NCBI RefSeq assembly: GCF_000317065.1 | Contig: NC_019701.1 | Span: forward strand, 2,323,001 to 2,387,000 | From: Pseudanabaena sp. PCC 7367 | Lineage (GTDB): Bacteria; Cyanobacteriota; Cyanobacteriia; Pseudanabaenales; Pseudanabaenaceae | Reading direction: 5' to 3' | Length of the DNA stretch: 64,000 bases | Shown: positions 7,880 to 15,933 of the stretch, piece after piece | How positions within the stretch are numbered: position 1 is the first letter of the stretch | How the letters are laid out: every line of letters starts with the position of its first letter | Position numbers and translations under genes: made by a program | Notes under the pieces: generated by a model | Database searches by the model: none | Seen by the model: only the letters and a program-made list of their open reading frames with translations | Told to the model about the DNA's origin: nothing

Positions 7880-9502
7880 ATGCAACTAGCAGACCGCGTA
7901 AAACTGACATTCCCGAAAGCTGCCGACATTCCGGCAGAATTTGACATCCCCAAGCCGATCGATCAAAAGCTATATCTGATCAACGGCGAACTCCGTTATT
8001 GGGAAGGTGCTCAGGAAGAAGCATATTCGCCCATTTATGTGGGTGGGGAAAGTGGCTCATCGCCCAAACTAATTGGTAAATTTCCACTCCTAACCGAGAA
8101 AGAATCCCTAGAAGCCCTGGATGCAGCAGTGAAAGCCTATGACAAGGGGCGTGGCATCTGGCCAACCATGTCGGTTAGCGATCGCATTGAGCGGGTGCAA
8201 GATTTCGCCTATCGGATGGAAGAGCGCCGCGATGAAATTGTCAATTTGTTGATGTGGGAAATTGGCAAATCTTATAAGGACTCAGCCAAAGAATTCGATC
8301 GCACCATTCAATACATTGGCGACACGATCGATGCCCTCAAGGATCTCGATCGCAGCTCATCGAGGTTTGTAATTGAGCAGGGGATTATTGGCCAAATTCG
8401 GCGATCGTCCCTGGGGGTGGCGTTGTGTATGGGGCCATCCAACTATCCCCTCAATGAAACCTTTACTACCTTCATTCCGGCGATCATCATGGGTAACACG
8501 GTCGTGTTTAAGCCACCCCGCCCCGGTGTGATGCTCTATTATCCAATGCTGGAAGCCTTCCGTGATTCCTTCCCGCCTGGCGTAATTAATACCATTTATG
8601 GCGCTGGCCGCGAAGTGATTCCGCCTTTGATGCCCACTGGTAAGGTGGATATTCTGGCCTTCATTGGCTCTAGTAAGGTGGCCGATTCCCTCAAAAAGCA
8701 ACATCCCAAGTCCCACCGATTGCGTTGCGCCCTGGGTCTGGATGCCAAAAATCCTGGGATTATTTTGCCCTCGGCGGATCTGGACTTAACCGTTCAAGAA
8801 TGCCTGCTCGGCACGCTTTCTTATAATGGCCAGCGTTGCACCGCTCTGAAGATGTTGTTTGTGCATACGCAAATTCTCGATCGCTTCCTGGAAAAGTTTA
8901 CCAAGGCAGTTGATGGCCTCAAATGTGGGATGCCCTGGGAGCCAGATGTCAAAATTACGCCAGTGCCAGAGGGTAGGGCTAAATATTTCCTGGAGTTGAT
9001 CGCTGATGCGGAAAAACATGGCGCTCAGGTAATCAACGCCGATGGAGCCCAAACTAGCAATACCTTCTTCTCGCCGACAGTGGTTTATCCGGTGAATAGT
9101 CAAATGCGTCTATATCGGGAAGAGCAATTTGGCCCCGTGGTGCCGATCGTGCCGTTTAATGACATCGAAACACCGATCCAATATATTGCTGACTCCCAGT
9201 ATGGCCAGCAGGTGAGCATTTTTGGTCAGGACATTGATCTAATTGCCAAATTAATCGATCCGCTGGTGAATCAGGTTTGCCGCGTGAACATCAATAGCCA
9301 GTGCCAGCGGGGCCCCGACAGTTTCCCGTTCAATGGCCGCAAGGACTCGGCGGAAAGCACTCTTTCGGTATCTGATGCATTGCGTACCTTTTCGATCCGC
9401 ACGATCGTGGCCACCAAGGAAGCAAGCGCCAATAAAGCAATGGTGACCAAGATTGTGCGTGAGCATAAGTCTAATTTCCTCTCGACTGACTTTATTCTCT
9501 AA
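7880..9502 (+). CDS. NADP-dependent glyceraldehyde-3-phosphate dehydrogenase-like aldehyde dehydrogenase (GapN-like)
   Basis: The 540-residue protein is a full-length aldehyde dehydrogenase. The cofactor region MGPSNYPLNE, the lysine motif GNTVVFKPPRPG and the nucleophile loop YNGQRCTA (Cys320) are clear. The overall pattern, including EEQFGPVVPIV and GPDSFPFNGRKDS, is closest to GapN, which oxidises glyceraldehyde 3-phosphate directly to 3-phosphoglycerate and makes NADPH. The glutamate that serves as general base in most ALDHs should lie 34 residues before the cysteine (E250/C284 in GapN). Here that position is Gly286 in the segment LGLDAKNP. The substrate is therefore inferred, not proven. 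The ATG at 7880 is preceded by no strong Shine-Dalgarno. A terminator follows at 9556-9580. Confidence 0.82.
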   Translation: MQLADRVKLTFPKAADIPAEFDIPKPIDQKLYLINGELRYWEGAQEEAYSPIYVGGESGSSPKLIGKFPLLTEKESLEALDAAVKAYDKGRGIWPTMSVSDRIERVQDFAYRMEERRDEIVNLLMWEIGKSYKDSAKEFDRTIQYIGDTIDALKDLDRSSSRFVIEQGIIGQIRRSSLGVALCMGPSNYPLNETFTTFIPAIIMGNTVVFKPPRPGVMLYYPMLEAFRDSFPPGVINTIYGAGREVIPPLMPTGKVDILAFIGSSKVADSLKKQHPKSHRLRCALGLDAKNPGIILPSADLDLTVQECLLGTLSYNGQRCTALKMLFVHTQILDRFLEKFTKAVDGLKCGMPWEPDVKITPVPEGRAKYFLELIADAEKHGAQVINADGAQTSNTFFSPTVVYPVNSQMRLYREEQFGPVVPIVPFNDIETPIQYIADSQYGQQVSIFGQDIDLIAKLIDPLVNQVCRVNINSQCQRGPDSFPFNGRKDSAESTLSVSDALRTFSIRTIVATKEASANKAMVTKIVREHKSNFLSTDFIL

Positions 9503-9555
9503 GTTAGTTTTAGGCACGTGAATAGCTAATTTACATTGATATATGTAATTGATTG

Positions 9556-9580
9556 AGGTGGGCGATCGCTCACCTTTTTT
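9556..9580 (+). terminator. Rho-independent terminator after gapN-like gene, built on a HIP1 core
   Basis: The inverted repeat AGGTGGGCGA/TCGCTCACCT, with one G-T wobble, is followed at once by six T residues. The centre of the palindrome is the HIP1 octamer GCGATCGC. It lies 54 bases after the stop codon of the aldehyde dehydrogenase. The tip must open to form a loop, so the working stem is about 8 bp. Confidence 0.75.
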
Positions 9581-10083
9581 ATGTTTTTATGTTTGATTTT
9601 AAATGGGGATTTAGATCGGTTTTGATATGGCATGAGTGTTGATGTAATTACAGCCCAAATAGGCCGGTAAAACAATATTTCTAATGCAGATTGATGCAGC
9701 GATCATGCCCATAATCGATTGAATAGTGGTTTTGATCGACGTAATTCCAGTTGGTTTATGCATATTTGTGTGTATTAAAATTACACTTTGCAAGCATACT
9801 TACCTGTCTATTTAAATTAGTTTTGCTGGTAAATCAATTGCTATAAAAATTAATACTTACGATCATAAATCCAAGTAATGCAGTGCTTGATTAGTTAACA
9901 CCTTCGATCGCTAATTTGAACGCCAAAATAGGCAACACAAACGGCATAAATAATAATTGACTCCGACTTGAATGTGTAGTAGCCTGCCTATCCAGAAGCC
10001 TATGCTTTTTTAATGCATAATTAATGCGTTTCTAGGGCACTGCTTCGGTCATATTGTGGTTTAGCATCTGAGGGGCATCGCCT
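9581..10083. other. AT-rich spacer without a supported gene
   Basis: This half-kilobase between the gapN terminator and the RTX-like fragment has only short frames. A 60-codon minus-strand frame at 9611-9793 has no recognisable features. I see no tRNA, hairpin with T-tract or clear promoter. Confidence 0.45.
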
Positions 10084-10334
10084 ATGCAGTCCCATTTAAT
10101 TAGTAGTGGCAATGGAGCTAAAACCGTTGCCCTAGTTCCCGGTGGCATGCCAAGTCGGAGCATTCTGGGCATCGATGCCAGCGAGTTTTTGGTCGGTTTA
10201 ATAATTCTGGTGATTTAGCCTTATTTATTGAGTCTGATGGGGTGGAGGGAATTAGCGATCGGGATGATTTAGTTGCCATATTTACTGGCCTTAATTCTAG
10301 CGATCAAATCACTCAAAATCTTGTTTTTATTTAG
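10084..10334 (+). pseudogene. Frameshifted remnant of an RTX/adhesin-type C-terminal domain
   Basis: A short frame starts at ATG 10084 and stops at 10216, ending SILGIDASEFLV before running into a stop. The adjacent frame continues from about 10196 to a TAG at 10332 and reads FNNSGDLALFIESDG then SDRDDLVAIFTGLN and NLVFI. Joined, these match the layout of the last 60 residues of the giant protein encoded just downstream: TIVLNAFREYLV, AIYIRDG, NNELIAVLENV and RFVFV, each at a corresponding position before the stop. One missing base restores an 83-codon frame; the T5 run at 10185-10189 is a likely place. A TGA lies in frame just upstream of the ATG, so the fragment is only a tail. It may be a decayed duplicate or, less likely, a sequencing error in a small gene. 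Confidence 0.5.
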
Positions 10335-10818
10335 CAGTAGCGATCGCAAAATAAAGCTAGTTGTTTGTTCAGAAACTTAGAAGACTTAGAAGACTAAAAA
10401 GCTGAAAGATTAAAAAGACTAATTAAATTATTCATCTTTAATTACTGTCTAATTGAAACTATCTAAATACCGATAGAGATACCAATGGAGCTAAATAAAA
10501 AGCTGTTAGTAAATATATTTGACTCTAATTTGTTAGTTAATAAATTGTTCTTTGTTGCCCAATCTAACTGCCGGAATAACTACCAGAATAACTACCAGGA
10601 TCGCTCCCGATTAATTGCCAATTAATGATCAATCTGTATTGCCGCAGTGATTCTCGCCAGAGTCAAGCGCGATCGCTGAGGAGTTAATTAGCCAAGCTGC
10701 CTTGCCTTAATTCACAAGTTTAGATTTGCAGGCTTAGATTCATAAATCTTAGTAAGAGAAAATCATTGCCCCATCGTGTGACCGAAAGTTTCTAGTTCAA
10801 AGAGGAGTGAGCAGGAGA
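10335..10818. other. Spacer upstream of the giant Calx-beta/RTX gene
   Basis: This AT-rich stretch has a short tandem (ACTTAGAAG twice near 10374-10392) and purine-rich runs but no supported gene. It probably holds the promoter of the downstream large gene. No -35/-10 pair stands out. Confidence 0.4.
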
Positions 10819-13800
10819 ATGGCTGACCAAAACCAAATTTCGTTGACGACACAACTACCTATTACAAACGATCGAGACCTGGTAGCTGCTTTACCATCAC
10901 CTGTAGCGGCGATCAGCGCCCCGACCTTTGATATTGACTTCGAGGGCATCACCAGTAACGAATCTGGATTCATCCCGCCCGATCCGAATGTGGCTGTGGG
11001 GTCCAACCATGTGGTGGGGATCGTTAATTCCAATCTGGATATCTATGCTAAAGACGGCACCAGGGATGCTGGCTCGCCCCAAACCCTTTTTGACTTTTTC
11101 CCTGCTGGGGTGAGAATACCTGCTGGTAATAGTCCCGGTGAACCCTTTGACCCCAAAATTATTTTCGACCAGTTCAACGATCGCTTTGTGGCGGTGGCTT
11201 CACAACTTTCTGGCTTAGATACTGGCGAAACGTCTGATGATCAATCCCGGATTCTGGTGGGTGTTTCGGAAACGGATGATCCCACTGGTAACTGGAATTT
11301 TGGTTTTATTGACTCAGCGATCGATATTAACGGTATCGACAGTTGGGCGGATTTTCCTGGGCTGGCGATCGACGAAGAAGCTGTTTATATTACCTCTAAT
11401 CAGTTTGGCTTTGGTGCGGGGAATGACATCTTTCAGGGATCGCGGCTGTGGATTGTGCCCAAGGGCGATGGCGGCGGCGGTATTTATGATGGCGGTGCAC
11501 TTAATCCCAGTGAAGCGTTTGATCCTTCGACCGAGGCAGGCATTACGCAGCAGTTCACGCTGCAACCAGCGCATATTTTTGGCAATACCCCTGGTGATGT
11601 GGGTACATTCCTGGTTAGCTCGGAGGTCACCAATGCCACCGATCGCCTCAGTGTAATTCGGATCGACAACCCCTTATCAATTACCCCCGTTTTCACTGGT
11701 CAATTTGTGGATCTGGGTGGGGATATTCATGACAATACAATTCCGTTTCCGGATGCGCCGCAGCTAGGCGGGGGCACTGACATTGATACGGGCGACGATC
11801 GCATTTTGCAAGCAGTATGGCGCAATAGTAGCCTCTATGCCGTGAATACGATTGTGCCTACGGCTGGAGTTGATGTTGGCGAGGCAACCGCCCATTGGTA
11901 TCAGATTGATACTACGACGCTGGACTCATTACTAATCCAGGATCAAGGTGACATTGGTGGACTTTTGCTACCCGCGAATACCAGCACTTTCTATCCATCG
12001 ATCGCCGTAGACAACCTCAATAATCTGGGTTTTGGCTTTTCGGCCTCTGGGCCTAATATTTTCCCTGGTGCTTTTTACACGGCCAGAGCTACTACTGATC
12101 CGGCCGGCACAGTTCTGGATACAGTTACTTTACGGGCAGGGCTAGGCAACTATGAATCCCTGGATATCAATAATGACAATCGCTGGGGGGATTATTCTGG
12201 CATTGCCCTAGATCCCAGCAGCAACTCCTTCTGGATTTTTAATCAATATTCCCAAGATCCCGCCCTTGATGCCGATCCACCCAGCCCAACGACTACTGAT
12301 GATTGGCTAACTGTATTTGGCAGCTTTGCGGTAGAAGATCTGCCAGATTTGACCGCCACCAAGACCGATAGCGCCGATCCAATTACTGCCGGTGCGCCAC
12401 TGACCTATGACATTACTGTCACCAATAATGGTGGTTTGGTGGCCACCAACATTGAACTCACCGATACCTTGCCGGATGGGTTTGTGGTCAATACGATCAC
12501 CAATTTGGATGGTGGTGGCTTTATAGTAGATAGTCAGGTTGGGCAGGTAATTACCTTTACCAGTGGCACTTTGATGCCTAGCCAAAGTAGTATTCTGCGG
12601 ATCGAAGGCACTGCACCAATCACTGAAGGGATTGTCAATAATACGGTGGTGCTTGATCCCAATGACCTGATCGCGGAAGGGGACGAGGATAACAATACGA
12701 TCGTTGAAACCACCGAGATCCTGCCGCCCCCGGCCTTTTCGATCGATGATGTAGAAGTGGTTGAAGACGATGCGGGTACGGTGAATGCCGAATTTACGGT
12801 CAGTCTGTCCTTTGATCCCCTTAATCCGGTTACGGTGGATGTGGCAACTGCTGATAATACTGCCACCCTGGGCGATGCTGACTATGTCCAGGTGCCCACC
12901 ATGCAGCTTACCTTTAATCCCGGCGATCCACTTACCCAAACTGTCACCGTAGTCGTGAATGGCGACGGGACGATCGAGGATAATGAAACCTTCTTTGTCG
13001 ATCTAAGCAATGTCAGTGCCAATGCCACGATCGATGATGCTCAGGGGATTGGCACGATTATTAATGACGATGGCCCCACCTTCAGTGTTGATGATGTGGC
13101 AGTGCTGGAAGGGGATGTAGGTACTGCTGACTTGATGTTTACGGTGAGCATATCTGAAAATCCCGCTGCTGCTGCCACTGTGGATGTCGCCACCGCTGAT
13201 GGTACCGCACTGGTGGGGTTGGGCGACTACAACGCTCTGGCCACGCAGCTTACCTTCAATCCCGGCGATCCGTTGATGCAGACCGTCACGGTGATCGTCA
13301 ATGGCGATGAAGCCACAGAACCGAATGAAACCCTTTTCCTGGAACTGAGCAATGCCACCAACGCTAGTATCTTTGACGATCAGGGAGTTGGCACAATCAC
13401 CAATGATGATTTTCCAGAACTGAGTATTAACAATGTCTCAGTAATTGAAGGCGATGATGGCACGACCGCGGCTACCTTCATGATCACCCTATCGGAAAAT
13501 ACACCGATGGTGGTTGAGGCTGATATTGCCGTGAATGATGGCACCGCCACGATCGCTGATAACGATTACAACCCACTGGCGGTTAATAAGGTGATCTTTA
13601 ATCCCGGTGCGCCTTTGGTACAAACGATCACAGTTCAGGTCAATGGTGATACGGCGGTAGAACCCGATGAAACCTTCACGGTGGATTTGAGTAATCCAGT
13701 TAATGTGGTGCTGAATGATGACAGTGGCCTGGGCACAATCCTGGATGATGATGCAGTGATTCCGCCGCCACCTACCTTGCCCAATCTCAGCATTGACAAT

Positions 13801-15300
13801 GTCAGTGTGACGGAAGGGGATGATGGCACTACGGATGCCACCTTTACGGTCAGTTTGGATGCGGCTGCGGCAGATACTGTGACGGTGGATTTTGCCACCG
13901 CTGATGATACGGCCACCAGCTCCGACAATGATTATGCTACCAACGCGGGTATGTTGACCTTTGTGCCTGGCGATCTGACTGAGGAGATTACTGTGCAGGT
14001 CAATGGTGATACTACCGTAGAACCCGACGAGACCTTCCTGGTCAATCTCAGTAATGCCATGAATGCGGCGATCGCTGATGGTAGTGGCACTGGCACGATC
14101 GTCAATGACGATGAAGAAGTCGCACCGCCAGAACCGGCTGGGATTACAGTTGAATTGCTAACCGCTGCCCTGACTAATGAAGCTGGAGGGAGAGCCAGAT
14201 TTTCAGTCGTCCTGGATAGCCAACCAACTGCTAATGTAATTATTGCGATCGCCAGCGATGATACCTCCGAAGGTAATGTCTCACCCACCAATTTAATCTT
14301 TACGCCCACCAATTTTAATCAGCCCCAAACTGTGACAGTGACAGGCGTAGATGATGATATAGTTGACGGCAATATTTTTTATTCTGTGCTGACAGCCCCA
14401 GCCGTGAGCGCTGATAACAGATATAACGGCCTAAACGCAGACGACATTGAGCTAACCAATATCGATAATGACTTTAGTAGTGATATAGATGAGCCAGTAG
14501 ATATGAACCCAACTCCAACGCCTTCCCCAATCAACTTTGTGCAAATTTTTGGTACTCCTTTTAATGACACGATCGTCGGTAGTATTAATAACGACTCGAT
14601 CGCAGCTCTGTCCGGTGAGGACGTAGTTGCTGGACTATCCGGTGCTGATTCGCTCAAAGGTGAAGACGGTAACGACTCCTTGAACGGCAACCAGGGCAAT
14701 GACACGATCTTTGGTGGCAACGACAATGACACGATCTATGGTGGCCGTGACAGCGATACGCTGTTTGGCAATCTAGGGCGCGATGTGCTCAATGGCAACC
14801 TGGGTGATGATGTTGTGCGCGGCGGCAAGGGCAATGACACGGTACGCGGTGGCAAAGATAATGACTTTTTGTTTGGCGATCTTGGTAGCGACTTCCTGCT
14901 AGGCGATCTTGGTAATGATGTGCTGCGCGGCGTGGCCGATCCCTTTGACTTCCTCAACACGATCGACCTAGACGAACGCGATACCCTGGTGGGTGGTCAG
15001 GGCTTTGATACGTTTATTCTGGGTGATGAAACCCGCGCTTTCTATGATGATCAAAACAACACCAACCCTGGGGTTGATTCCTATGCTACGCTGCTGGACT
15101 TCAATATCAATGAAGATACGATCGTCCTGAATGCATTCCGTGAGTATTTGGTGCTGGATACGCCTTCTGGTTTCCCACCGGGCGCAGCGATTTATATCCG
15201 TGATGGTTTTGGTAATCTGAGTGCCAACAATGAGTTAATTGCAGTGTTGGAAAATGTCGATCCATCGACGGGGATTGAATCCAGGTTTGTATTTGTCTAG
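10819..15300 (+). CDS. Giant Calx-beta / RTX calcium-binding surface or secreted protein
   Basis: About 1,490 residues. The N-terminal ~500 residues contain the motif PPDPNVAVGSNHVV and look like an extracellular beta-rich domain. A DUF11/CARDB-like domain follows (from DLTATKTDSADPITAGAP, near residue 510). Four Calx-beta domains come next, starting at about nucleotides 12736, 13081, 13423 and 13787, each with a variant of LSIDNVSVTEGDDG and closing with GTGTIVNDD. A divergent fifth Calx-like unit (QPQTVTVTGVDDD) leads to RTX nonapeptides (GGxGNDxL type, about 14635-14935) and a C-terminal tail. There is no N-terminal signal peptide, which fits type I secretion through a C-terminal signal. 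Calcium binding is expected. The product is very acidic. GTG at 10807 is an alternative start; GGAG lies very close to the chosen ATG. Confidence 0.85.
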   Translation: MADQNQISLTTQLPITNDRDLVAALPSPVAAISAPTFDIDFEGITSNESGFIPPDPNVAVGSNHVVGIVNSNLDIYAKDGTRDAGSPQTLFDFFPAGVRIPAGNSPGEPFDPKIIFDQFNDRFVAVASQLSGLDTGETSDDQSRILVGVSETDDPTGNWNFGFIDSAIDINGIDSWADFPGLAIDEEAVYITSNQFGFGAGNDIFQGSRLWIVPKGDGGGGIYDGGALNPSEAFDPSTEAGITQQFTLQPAHIFGNTPGDVGTFLVSSEVTNATDRLSVIRIDNPLSITPVFTGQFVDLGGDIHDNTIPFPDAPQLGGGTDIDTGDDRILQAVWRNSSLYAVNTIVPTAGVDVGEATAHWYQIDTTTLDSLLIQDQGDIGGLLLPANTSTFYPSIAVDNLNNLGFGFSASGPNIFPGAFYTARATTDPAGTVLDTVTLRAGLGNYESLDINNDNRWGDYSGIALDPSSNSFWIFNQYSQDPALDADPPSPTTTDDWLTVFGSFAVEDLPDLTATKTDSADPITAGAPLTYDITVTNNGGLVATNIELTDTLPDGFVVNTITNLDGGGFIVDSQVGQVITFTSGTLMPSQSSILRIEGTAPITEGIVNNTVVLDPNDLIAEGDEDNNTIVETTEILPPPAFSIDDVEVVEDDAGTVNAEFTVSLSFDPLNPVTVDVATADNTATLGDADYVQVPTMQLTFNPGDPLTQTVTVVVNGDGTIEDNETFFVDLSNVSANATIDDAQGIGTIINDDGPTFSVDDVAVLEGDVGTADLMFTVSISENPAAAATVDVATADGTALVGLGDYNALATQLTFNPGDPLMQTVTVIVNGDEATEPNETLFLELSNATNASIFDDQGVGTITNDDFPELSINNVSVIEGDDGTTAATFMITLSENTPMVVEADIAVNDGTATIADNDYNPLAVNKVIFNPGAPLVQTITVQVNGDTAVEPDETFTVDLSNPVNVVLNDDSGLGTILDDDAVIPPPPTLPNLSIDNVSVTEGDDGTTDATFTVSLDAAAADTVTVDFATADDTATSSDNDYATNAGMLTFVPGDLTEEITVQVNGDTTVEPDETFLVNLSNAMNAAIADGSGTGTIVNDDEEVAPPEPAGITVELLTAALTNEAGGRARFSVVLDSQPTANVIIAIASDDTSEGNVSPTNLIFTPTNFNQPQTVTVTGVDDDIVDGNIFYSVLTAPAVSADNRYNGLNADDIELTNIDNDFSSDIDEPVDMNPTPTPSPINFVQIFGTPFNDTIVGSINNDSIAALSGEDVVAGLSGADSLKGEDGNDSLNGNQGNDTIFGGNDNDTIYGGRDSDTLFGNLGRDVLNGNLGDDVVRGGKGNDTVRGGKDNDFLFGDLGSDFLLGDLGNDVLRGVADPFDFLNTIDLDERDTLVGGQGFDTFILGDETRAFYDDQNNTNPGVDSYATLLDFNINEDTIVLNAFREYLVLDTPSGFPPGAAIYIRDGFGNLSANNELIAVLENVDPSTGIESRFVFV
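12736..14110 (+). repeat. Four tandem Calx-beta domain-coding units (about 345 bp each)
   Basis: The units begin at about 12736, 13081, 13423 and 13787, spaced 342-364 bases. Each encodes FSIDDV/LSINNV-like starts, a TATADxTA stretch, an FNPGDPLxQTVTVxVNGD strand, and an EPNETxxxxLSNxxN segment before GTIxNDD. Protein identity is moderate, so the copies are old duplications, not recent expansions. Confidence 0.8.
14635..14935 (+). repeat. RTX (hemolysin-type calcium-binding) nonapeptide repeats
   Basis: About ten consecutive nine-residue units encode variants of GGxGNDxLx, such as GNQGNDTIF, GGNDNDTIY, GGRDSDTLF and GGKGNDTVR. In proteins of this class they form a calcium-loaded parallel beta-roll that drives folding after secretion. 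Confidence 0.88.
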
Positions 15301-15933
15301 GCAATCGGCCAGGTAATTACCTAGAAACCAAAATTTAGCGATCGAAGCTGGTATGGATCTGGATCTAGAAACTAGAAACTAGAAGTTGCGATCGTTAAAG
15401 GTTAATTGTGAAAGTTTAATCATGAAAGTTTATAAGGTCTAAACCACATAAACTCCCCTGAGGGGGAAGTGGCGGTATGCTAGCGCTAATTTCAGATTTA
15501 CCTACTTCAGAAATGGAGGCGGCGATCGCAAATTAGTCAGGGCATATCGCTTTTTATTGCTTAAATGTGATCAATCTAAGTGCGATCAATTTAAGTGTAA
15601 TAAATTAAGTGTAATAAATCTAAGTTCACCGGATCTTTGTAATCCCTGACAGACTTTGACCGGAGAGTCTCTGAAAACCCTATTGCACTGTCAGTGATCG
15701 TTTTTTGTTGAGCTGATGTTGATTGAGTCTGAGCAAATCTCTAGGCCAAGGTTAAAGCTAATTTGCTAAACTCAATTTGCTGATCTTGTCGTAATCGCAA
15801 ACCACGAAAATCATTGTGGATGTTGATCGAGTTGTTCTAGTTGAGTAGACATCTGCTCTCGATCGCAATTCCTTGTTAATTATTGTGATACAAAAATCAG
15901 CATTAGCAAGACTTACTTCTGGAGTGATTGAAT
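15301..15933. other. Spacer between giant RTX gene and polA
   Basis: This 630-base gap contains three things worth recording. A CTAGAAA tandem lies near 15364-15384. A GC-rich hairpin (TCCCC-TGA-GGGGA, near 15454-15466) has no T-tract. An iteron-like array is listed separately. No gene longer than about 25 codons is credible here. Confidence 0.45.
15561..15625 (+). repeat. Iteron-like direct repeats of 14-15 bp upstream of polA
   Basis: Five degenerate copies of a TTAAGTGyGATCAAT-type unit start at about 15561, 15576, 15591, 15605 and 15620. The first two keep GATCAAT and the later ones read AATAAAT. The spacing is 14-15 bases, which places copies on a drifting face of the helix. The array ends about 310 bases before the polA start. 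The function is not known. Confidence 0.6.

Noticed and set aside
9611-9793. 60-codon minus-strand ORF after gapN
   Set aside because: The composition is ordinary AT-rich spacer, and there is no ribosome-binding site or conserved motif visible.
12307-12939. Long minus-strand ORF (210 codons) inside the Calx-beta gene
   Set aside because: It is a shadow of a high-identity repeat-coding region on the plus strand. The product is low-complexity and matches no domain, whereas the plus-strand frame has clear Calx-beta motifs.
14635-14935. Dense short repeats that might be a CRISPR array
   Set aside because: The units encode RTX nonapeptides in a long frame. Spacer-like unique sequences and palindromic repeats are absent.
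15454-15466. TCCCC-TGA-GGGGA hairpin after the giant RTX gene as terminator
   Set aside because: The stem is five bases with a three-base loop and no T-tract follows, so it does not meet the terminator pattern.
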